DNA of 49,129 nt, taken from Saccharothrix sp. ST-888 (lineage in GTDB: Bacteria; Actinomycetota; Actinomycetes; Streptomycetales; Streptomycetaceae). Numbering within the stretch: the stretch's first letter is position 1; every line of letters starts with the position of its first letter. Below, piece by piece: positions 43,600-49,129 of the stretch. A program made the translations under genes and the position numbers. The notes under the pieces are model-generated. The model did not search any database. It was not told the origin of the DNA and was given only the letters and a program-made list of their open reading frames with translations. Location: contig NZ_JYJF01000046.1 of assembly GCF_000955975.1 (NCBI RefSeq), positions 1-49,129 of the forward strand, given 5' to 3'.

Positions 43600-43905
43600 A
43601 TGGTCAGACTGCTGGTCGACATACGGCCATTCCCCGGCATGCTGCTCTTCCACCGCGCCTTCACCAGGCCACTGGTGGACATCGACGGTGTCGAGACCGA
43701 GGCACGCTGGGGCGGCGTCACGCAGCTCCCGGTCGAGCCCGGGCTGCACGACCTGGCGGTGTACTTCCGCTACCGCTTCCAGAAGAAGGCTCGACTGGCC
43801 ACCGGGCGTGCCGAGTTGAACGCCGACGGCACGATGCCGGAGCTCCCGGTGAAGGCGCGGCTCGGCCCGTTCAACCACAGCCACTTCCGGGTCACTCTCG
43901 GCTGA
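43600..43905 (+). CDS. Small hypothetical protein, beta-rich, in the ABC transporter operon
   Basis: A 101-residue soluble protein with strand-rich patterns (V-R-L-L-V-D-I-R, V-D-I-D-G-V-E, W-G-G-V-T-Q-L-P-V-E-P-G-L-H-D-L). This looks like a small PEGA/sandwich-type domain seen in other actinobacterial proteins; no family name is certain. ATG 43600 has AAGGA 7 nt upstream; ATG 43576 overlaps the permease stop (TGATG) and would add 8 residues. Its place after the permease suggests a role with the transporter. Confidence 0.75.
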   Translation: MVRLLVDIRPFPGMLLFHRAFTRPLVDIDGVETEARWGGVTQLPVEPGLHDLAVYFRYRFQKKARLATGRAELNADGTMPELPVKARLGPFNHSHFRVTLG

Positions 43906-44001
43906 GCCCGCCCGGCGGTACGCGCCGCCGCTGTGGTGGCCGACTCCAGCTCCCGAGCCCATGGCAGGACGGTTCGACCGGCAGCCGGACAGCCTGCCCG
44001 G

Positions 44002-44208
44002 ATGCCCTCGGTCCACCTGCGACACTCGGTCCGCGCGGTCCTCCTCGACGAGGACGGCCGCATCCTGCTCTGCCGCCTGGCCGTGCCGAAACCGGCCGGG
44101 ACCATCGTGTGGGCGGCTCCCGGCGGCGGCGCTCGGCCTGCAGCCGCGCGGGAGGGCCTCCTCAACGGTCGGCTTCCGAAACGGCGCTGTCAGAGGTGTG
44201 CCGCATGA
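44002..44208 (+). pseudogene. NUDIX hydrolase remnant
   Basis: ATG 44002 opens a frame that begins like a NUDIX domain: H-S-V-R-A-V-L-L-D-E-D-G-R-I-L-L-C-R, then W-A-A-P-G-G-G. The Nudix box itself (GX5EX7REUXEE) is missing; after P-G-G-G the sequence changes to unrelated residues and stops at 44208, giving 68 residues instead of about 150. No other frame restores the missing part. It overlaps the promoter region of the DUF1963 gene. A decayed gene or a fragment left by deletion. Confidence 0.6.
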
Positions 44209-44215
44209 TCGGAGC

Positions 44216-45127
44216 ATGACCTTCGCTCAGCCCGCCACCACCAAGCAGCCTGTGATCAACTCTCAGCCCGCGACCGCCTGGGACGCCGAACTGACCGCCG
44301 TCGCCCGCCGGCACCTTTCGGCCGAGAGCGCCGAGAGGTGGGCGGCCCTGCTCCGGCCCTGTGCCCGCCTCTCGGCCCTGACCGCCGGTACGGCCGGAGC
44401 CGGCGCGGTGGTGGTCGGGCGGCTCGGGGGCGAGCCCGAGCTCCCGCCGGGCGCCGAGTGGCCCGTCTGGGAGGGGAACGGACCGCTGTCGTTCGTCGCC
44501 TCGGTCGACTGCGCCGCGCTGCCCACGGGCGAGTTGGACATCCCGATGCCCTCGGACGGCACCCTGCTCTTCTTCTACTTCGACGGCCAACTGGACGACG
44601 GCGAGGCCCTCGTCCTGGTCGGCGACCACGACAGCCGGCCCGGCGCCCGGGTCCGCTACGTCCCCGCCGGGGCGGAGACCGTCGTCCACCCCACCCCCGA
44701 CGGCCTGACCGCCTACCCCGAGGTGCGCCTCGGCGCCGAGCTCGCCGCCTCCGACCCCGGCCCCTGGCACCCCGCCACGGCCGACGCGCTCGGCCCCGAT
44801 CCCGACGAGGATGTGCAAGAACGGTTCTCCGACGCGGTGGAACTCGCCTGGGGCGGTCCGTACCACCGGATCGGCGGCCACCCGGCCCCGATCCAGAACC
44901 CGGTGGAGTACGAGGTCGCCCACGCCGTGCTCGACGGCCGGGCGCCGTGGCACACGCCCGAGCTGCGGGCCGAGGCCGAACGCTGGATCCTGCTCGCCCA
45001 GATCGACAGCGACCCCGACGCCGACATGATGTGGGGAGACGCCGGCGCACTGTACTGGCTGATCCGGCCCGAGGACCTGGCCGCGAAGCGCTTCGACCGA
45101 GCGGTCTTCACCTGGCAGTGCGGCTGA
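44216..45127 (+). CDS. DUF1963 (YwqG-like) protein
   Basis: A 303-residue soluble protein. It has the family's P-P-G-A-E-W-P sequence (about 80), L-S-F-V-A-S-V-D-C, D-G-T-L-L-F-F-Y-F-D (about 117-126) and the late A-Q-I-D-S-D-P-D-A-D-M-M-W-G-D-A-G-A-L-Y-W, which fit DUF1963. Function unknown. ATG 44216 is the start; GGAG lies close to it. It precedes the STAND gene in the same direction with 107 bp between. Confidence 0.85.
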   Translation: MTFAQPATTKQPVINSQPATAWDAELTAVARRHLSAESAERWAALLRPCARLSALTAGTAGAGAVVVGRLGGEPELPPGAEWPVWEGNGPLSFVASVDCAALPTGELDIPMPSDGTLLFFYFDGQLDDGEALVLVGDHDSRPGARVRYVPAGAETVVHPTPDGLTAYPEVRLGAELAASDPGPWHPATADALGPDPDEDVQERFSDAVELAWGGPYHRIGGHPAPIQNPVEYEVAHAVLDGRAPWHTPELRAEAERWILLAQIDSDPDADMMWGDAGALYWLIRPEDLAAKRFDRAVFTWQCG

Positions 45128-45222
45128 CACCGCATCAACACAGCTGCCGACTCGCTCCGGCCGATCGCCGACACCGCTGGAGAGTTCGTCTCCGGTCGAC
45201 CGTCAGCAGGGCGCTCTGCCCG

Positions 45223-45228
45223 TAGAGT
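45223..45228 (+). promoter_or_regulatory. Likely -10 box of the STAND gene, leaderless transcript
   Basis: TAGAGT ends 6 bp before GTG 45235, where transcription would begin at or next to the start codon. No ribosome binding site of normal spacing is present, in line with a leaderless mRNA. Confidence 0.45.
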
Positions 45229-45234
45229 TGGGGT

Positions 45235-47403
45235 GTGGCGGAGGAGACGTGCAACAGCGTAGGCGGACACGCGCAGGTGGGATCGCTCGTGCAGGCCGGG
45301 ACGGTCGGCCAGCTGCACCAGCACGTGTACTCGGCGGCCGTGCAGCCCCCGGTGCCCTATCAGATCCCGCCGGAGACCGCGCACTTCGAGGGGCGGACGG
45401 CCGAACAGGCCCGCGTCCTGCTGGCGACCGGGGCCCGGACGGGGCCGGGCACCCCGACGGTCGTGCTGCTCAACGGCCTGGCGGGTATCGGCAAGACGGA
45501 GCTCGGGTTCCGGATCGCCCGCAGGCTCGGGGACGGCCACGAGGACGGGGTGCTCTACGTCGACCTCGACGACCTTCGGCGCGACGGCGTGGTGGAGATC
45601 GCGGACGCGCTGGGTGACCTGCTGCGGTCGCTCGGCGTCGGCCCGGAGTGGCTGGAGCGTTCCCTCGCCGGGCGGACCAGGCAGTACTGGACGCAGACCC
45701 GGGACAAGCACCTGGTCGTGGTGGTCGACAACGCCCGCTACGGCGCCGAGGTCGTCCCCCTGCTGCCGACCTCCGCGGCGAGCGTGGTGATCGTGACCAG
45801 CCACGGGCAACTGTACGACCTGGAGCGGGTCCTGACGCTGGAGGTGGCGCTGGAACCGCTCGCGACCGAGGACGCCACCAGGCTGCTGCGGCGCATCGTC
45901 GGCGCACCGCGCACCAGCGCCGAACCGGAAGCCGTGGCAGAGCTGGCACGCCGGTGCGCCGGGCTGCCGGCCGCACTCCAGGTCGCGGGCCGGTGGGCCG
46001 TCAGATACCGGCACCGCAGTCTGTCGCGCCTGGTCACCGAGCTCACCGCCGAACTGAACGAGAAGGGCCTGCCCAAGGTCGAGGCGGTCTGGGATGCCGC
46101 CCACGCGGGGCTTGAGCCCACGGCCGCCCGGCTGTACCGGCTGCTGCCGCAGCACCCGGCCAGGTCCGTCACCCTGCCGGCCGCCTCGGCGCTGCTGGGG
46201 GAGGGCCCGCAACAGGCCGAGGAGGCCCTGGAGGAACTGGAGAGCGCGGGTCTGCTGGAGCACAGGCCCGAGGGATGGCGGATGCACGACCTGCTGCGCG
46301 GGCACGCCAACCGCTGCGCCCGCCGGACCGACCCGGACGGCACCGAGGCCGCCGCCGGGCGTCGCCGACTGGTGCGCTGGTACCGCCGCCAGGCACACCG
46401 GGCGGACGAGCTGGCGGCCGGAAGCCGGATGACCTTCGCGGAGCCGGTACCGCCCCTGCCGTACGCCCCGGACGTCGACTTCGCGGCCTTCACGGCCTTT
46501 ACGTCCACGGACTCGCCGGACACCGGTCTGACGGACACCGGCTTGACGGACACCGGTCCGACAGACAAGGCGCGGGCGCTGCGCTGGATGGAGTCCGAGC
46601 GTCTCGCGCTGTACGGCTGCGTCCGGATCGCGTACGAGGACGGCCTGGACGGCGATGCCTGGGCCCTCTGCGAGCCGCTGTGGACCCACTTCCTCGACCA
46701 CCCGCACTACGGCGATGTGGTGGACGCGTTCACCCGGGGCGTGGCCGCGGCCGTCCGGGAGGGGAGCAGCGTGCCGGCGATCGTCCGGATGCGGTGCCAG
46801 CTGGCCCGGCCGCTGTGGGAGCAGGAGCAGTACGAGCAGGCGGCGGCGGAGCTGCGACAGGCGCTGGGCGGGGCCGAGGCGCTGGGGGACTCGGAGCCGG
46901 AACGCAGACTGCGGGCGTCGGTGGCCGAGTTCCGTGGCAAGCTGCTGTCCGTCCAGGGTGACTGGGCCGCTGCCGCGGAGTACTTCGAGGCGGCACGCAG
47001 GCAGCACCTGGCGATCGAGAACGCCTACGGTGTGATGCTGCAGACCTACCTGCTCGGCCGAGCGGCGGCGGGTACGGGTGAACACGGCCGGGCTGTCGAC
47101 CTGTTGGGGGAGGCGCACGCCATGGCCCGGGAGCAGAACCGTGCGCGGATGACCGCGCGCACCGGATTCGAGCTCGGGCGGGCGCTCCGGCGGGTCGGGC
47201 GCGCGGCGGAGGCGGTGCCGCTGTACCGGGCGGCGCTGGCGAGCGCCGAGCAGCGTGGCTCGGCTTTCGACCAGGTCCGGGTGCTGGAGGCGCTCGCCGA
47301 TCTGGCGGAGGAGACCGGTGGGTCGGCCGAGGCGGCCGCGTACCGGGAGTCCGCGCGTGTCCTGCGCCAACGGTCGGGCGGCGCCACCGATCAGAGCTCG
47401 TAG
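45235..47403 (+). CDS. STAND/NB-ARC-type ATPase with amyloid-like N-terminal motif and TPR repeats
   Basis: A 722-residue signalling ATPase. Residues about 7-30 have the pattern N-S-V-G-G ... V-G-S-L-V-Q-A-G-T-V-G (RHIM/BASS-like). Then: Walker A G-L-A-G-I-G-K-T (80-87), Walker B H-L-V-V-V-V-D-N (about 162), G-L-P-A-A (about 243), winged-helix region and M350-H-D352. Residues 429-443 are three D-T-G-(L/P)-T repeats. From about 455 a helical TPR domain runs to the end. It should oligomerise on binding a trigger at the TPR part. GTG 45235. Neighbouring effector not obvious. The 3' end overlaps the convergent gene by 13 bp. Confidence 0.9.
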   Translation: MAEETCNSVGGHAQVGSLVQAGTVGQLHQHVYSAAVQPPVPYQIPPETAHFEGRTAEQARVLLATGARTGPGTPTVVLLNGLAGIGKTELGFRIARRLGDGHEDGVLYVDLDDLRRDGVVEIADALGDLLRSLGVGPEWLERSLAGRTRQYWTQTRDKHLVVVVDNARYGAEVVPLLPTSAASVVIVTSHGQLYDLERVLTLEVALEPLATEDATRLLRRIVGAPRTSAEPEAVAELARRCAGLPAALQVAGRWAVRYRHRSLSRLVTELTAELNEKGLPKVEAVWDAAHAGLEPTAARLYRLLPQHPARSVTLPAASALLGEGPQQAEEALEELESAGLLEHRPEGWRMHDLLRGHANRCARRTDPDGTEAAAGRRRLVRWYRRQAHRADELAAGSRMTFAEPVPPLPYAPDVDFAAFTAFTSTDSPDTGLTDTGLTDTGPTDKARALRWMESERLALYGCVRIAYEDGLDGDAWALCEPLWTHFLDHPHYGDVVDAFTRGVAAAVREGSSVPAIVRMRCQLARPLWEQEQYEQAAAELRQALGGAEALGDSEPERRLRASVAEFRGKLLSVQGDWAAAAEYFEAARRQHLAIENAYGVMLQTYLLGRAAAGTGEHGRAVDLLGEAHAMAREQNRARMTARTGFELGRALRRVGRAAEAVPLYRAALASAEQRGSAFDQVRVLEALADLAEETGGSAEAAAYRESARVLRQRSGGATDQSS
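46519..46563 (+). repeat. Coding 15-bp repeat x3 in the STAND gene
   Basis: Three near-exact copies of GACACCGG(T/C)(C/T)(T/C)GAC(G/A) encode D-T-G-L-T / D-T-G-L-T / D-T-G-P-T in a linker between the NB-ARC and TPR regions. In frame. Confidence 0.85.
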
Positions 47404-49019
47404 GAGAGTTCGGCCTCGGTGGCCGGGGCTAGCACCACCCCGACGGCGCGTGCCCCCGTGTGACAGGACAGTGTCACGGGAGCCTGCCCGTCCGGGTTGG
47501 CGCCGAGCCAGGCGTGTACGGCGGAGAGCGCTGCGGCCGGGTCGGTCCGGACCACCCGGCCTTCTGCCCGCCAGGGTTCGATCCGGACCGTCAGCAGATC
47601 GCCGTCGCGGCGCCGTACCAGGCACGTCTCAGCGGAGAGGACCGCGGCGGCGGTCCGGCAGCCGGGGTGGTCCGCCAGCGCCCGGGCCGTCCACCCGGCG
47701 GCGGTCCAGGTCTCGGAGTGCGGGAAGGACGAGGGCGGCACGGCACGGCGGAAGAGCAGGCCGGCGCTCTGCCGCTGAGTGGCGCTCGCGCCGGGGTACT
47801 CGGCGGCGAGATGGTGTGCGGGGGCGTCGGATTGGGCGGGCAGGCGCTCGACGTCGACTCGGGTCCCCTCGACCCGTACCCGCACCGCGAAGGCCGCAGG
47901 TGTCCGGACGCCCGCGGTGGGTGCGGGCAGCGGGCGGGCGCGCACCGGAGTGGCCGGCGGTGCCAGCTCCAAGTGCCGGTACAGCTTCTCCCGGAGCCTG
48001 TTCAGTGCGTGGTCCGGCTCCGCGAAGGAGGGCTCGGCGAAGGCGTACTCGGCGAACCGCCGGGTGCCGCCCGAGCGGTCGGAGCGGAGGGCGGCCGCGG
48101 CTCCGGCCGGATCGGTGAGCCGGGGTACCTGGGCCAGCATCGCCGCCATGGGACTGCCGGCTATCAACTCCCCGCCGCCGTCGGTGATGCCGACGATGCG
48201 GCGGTCCAGGGCGGCCGCGTACAGGGCGGTGGAGCCGTGATCGGTGAGGACCGCGTCGCAGGCGACGAGCAGGGCGGCCCACTCCTCGAAGGGCGGCGCG
48301 AGCACCATACCCGCCTCCAGGGCCGGGGCGAGCTGCCGGGCGAGGTCGAGGCCGCCGACCTTGCTGTGCTCGTTGGGGTGCACGACGAGTGCCAACTGGT
48401 ACCCGTCGTAGGGGAGATGGGCGGCCAGAGCGGCGGGCAGACCCGGCTGCCGGTGCAGCAGCGACTCCGGCCCCCAGGTCGAGGTGAGCACCACCAGTTC
48501 GCGGCCGCCGGTGCCCAGAGCGGTGCGGTAGCGCTCCCGGTGATCGACCGACGCAAGGATCCGGTCGAGCGTCGGATCGCCGACCACCGCCGCCCGCGCC
48601 GCGGCCGACGGGCAGTGAGCGGCCAGGCGGTCGACCTGATCGGGATGGGCGAGAGCGTGCAGAGCGGCCCACGGCCGGCCGTCCGCCAGCAGGTAGGCCG
48701 GGTCGAGCCCGGACGGCAGACCGGGTGAACCCTCTTCGCTGAGGGCCTTGTTGAATCCGGCGCCGTGCGGCAGGAGGACCCGGGGACCGCGCAGAGCGTG
48801 GAGCCGCCCCTTGGGACTGGCCGCCAGGATCAGATCGTGCGTGGACCGCACCGCCTCGTCCCAGCCGATGCACCGAGCACCGGACCGCTCCACGGCGGCA
48901 AGCGCCTCGACGCTGAACTCTGACCCCGGCACCAGGGTGAACCGGCTCAGGATCCGCTCGTCACCACCGAACACCGGCAGCACATCGAGGAGCCGGTACA
49001 GCGCCCCTGCCGACCGCAC
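47391..49019 (-). CDS. GT-B-like (CDP-glycerol glycerophosphotransferase-like) protein, 5' end at window edge
   Basis: At least 542 residues. Motifs: L-L-P-H-G-A-G-F-N-K (about 89-98), L-T-S-T-W-G-P-E-S-L (about 177-186), V-V-H-P-N-E-H (about 210) and L-T-D-H-G-S-T-A-L-Y (about 258-267), the last like the donor site of CDP-glycerol glycerophosphotransferases. It belongs to a conserved actinobacterial family of unknown function. The stop 47391 is inside the convergent STAND gene. GTG 49019 is inside a conserved-looking stretch (V-L-F-A-V-R-S-A-G), has no ribosome binding site, and the frame stays open through a heptamer array to base 49129, so the true start is probably further upstream, outside the window. 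Confidence 0.75.
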   Translation of the reverse strand: MRSAGALYRLLDVLPVFGGDERILSRFTLVPGSEFSVEALAAVERSGARCIGWDEAVRSTHDLILAASPKGRLHALRGPRVLLPHGAGFNKALSEEGSPGLPSGLDPAYLLADGRPWAALHALAHPDQVDRLAAHCPSAAARAAVVGDPTLDRILASVDHRERYRTALGTGGRELVVLTSTWGPESLLHRQPGLPAALAAHLPYDGYQLALVVHPNEHSKVGGLDLARQLAPALEAGMVLAPPFEEWAALLVACDAVLTDHGSTALYAAALDRRIVGITDGGGELIAGSPMAAMLAQVPRLTDPAGAAAALRSDRSGGTRRFAEYAFAEPSFAEPDHALNRLREKLYRHLELAPPATPVRARPLPAPTAGVRTPAAFAVRVRVEGTRVDVERLPAQSDAPAHHLAAEYPGASATQRQSAGLLFRRAVPPSSFPHSETWTAAGWTARALADHPGCRTAAAVLSAETCLVRRRDGDLLTVRIEPWRAEGRVVRTDPAAALSAVHAWLGANPDGQAPVTLSCHTGARAVGVVLAPATEAELSYEL

Positions 49020-49031
49020 CGCGAACAGAAC

Positions 49032-49129
49032 TGCCCGCTGCCCGCTGCCCGCTGCCCGCTGCCCGCTGCCCGCTGCCCGCTGCCCGCTGCCCGCTGCCCG
49101 CTGCCCGCTGCCCGCTGCCCGCTGCCCGC
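49032..49129. repeat. Tandem heptamer TGCCCGC x14 running off the window
   Basis: Fourteen exact copies to the last base; the array may continue. Read on the minus strand it joins, in frame, the 5' side of the GT-B-like gene and codes for A-G-S-G-Q-R-A repeats in every phase (no stop in any). A unit of 7 bp means each gain or loss of one copy shifts the frame. It could instead mark an assembly edge. Confidence 0.97.

Noticed and set aside
44713..47625. A 970-codon minus-strand frame opposite the STAND gene
   Set aside because: No motifs and biased composition; the sense frame carries Walker A, Walker B, MHD and TPR patterns.

Overview
This is a roughly 49 kb stretch of very high-GC DNA. It has strong third-position G/C, many GTG starts and many 4-bp stop/start overlaps, and it carries Streptomyces-like families (DUF1876, ALF repeats, MmyB-type XRE regulators, DUF4082 proteins, STAND ATPases). 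I read it as a chromosomal segment of a Streptomycetaceae actinomycete (Streptomyces or Kitasatospora). No rRNA, tRNA, CRISPR array, transposase or phage gene is visible.

Layout. (1) 1-3.7 kb: the 5' part of a second-type dnaK, then a compact minus-strand set (56-aa ORF, 135-aa ORF, 28-aa ORF, serine hydrolase) and a DUF1876 gene. (2) 3.7-22.5 kb: an exopolysaccharide locus. A minus-strand operon (GT2, MFS, TolB-like membrane protein) diverges from a plus-strand set: polyprenyl phospho-sugar transferase, WlbA-like sugar-nucleotide dehydrogenase, NeuD-like acetyltransferase, a large secreted DMFase-like/DUF4082 protein, a GT2 and a methyltransferase. A 42-bp palindrome then separates this from a converging minus-strand set (Wzz, Wzy/ligase-like protein, flippase, GT2). 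A second Wzz-like protein and a WecG/TagA glycosyltransferase follow on the plus strand. Together these cover initiation, nucleotide-sugar modification, chain growth, flipping, polymerisation and length control. (3) 22.7-26.3 kb: SDR, XRE regulator and MFS exporter. (4) 26.4-29.6 kb: a DUF4082 lipoprotein with a glycosidase-like barrel and a GT4, probably an outlier of the polysaccharide locus.

(5) 30-33.5 kb: a large secreted subtilase whose catalytic residues look partly sedolisin-like. (6) 33.7-37.7 kb: a flavoprotein and a sugar ABC importer. (7) 38-39.8 kb: a possibly damaged ALF-repeat secreted protein and an unrecognised protein. (8) 40-43.9 kb: histidine kinase, response regulator, ABC ATPase, permease and a small protein. 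(9) 44-49.1 kb: a NUDIX remnant, a DUF1963 protein, a STAND/TPR ATPase with an amyloid-like N-terminal motif, and a GT-B-like protein whose 5' end runs into a 14-copy heptamer repeat at the window edge.

The main oddities are tandem repeats inside or beside coding regions (9-bp x14, 6-bp x9, 15-bp x3, 7-bp x14, plus an intergenic 7-bp x5), the unusual subtilase active site, the small-peptide/serine-hydrolase operon, and the DUF4082-bearing secreted proteins tied to polysaccharide genes. All functions are inferred by reading motifs; no database search was run.
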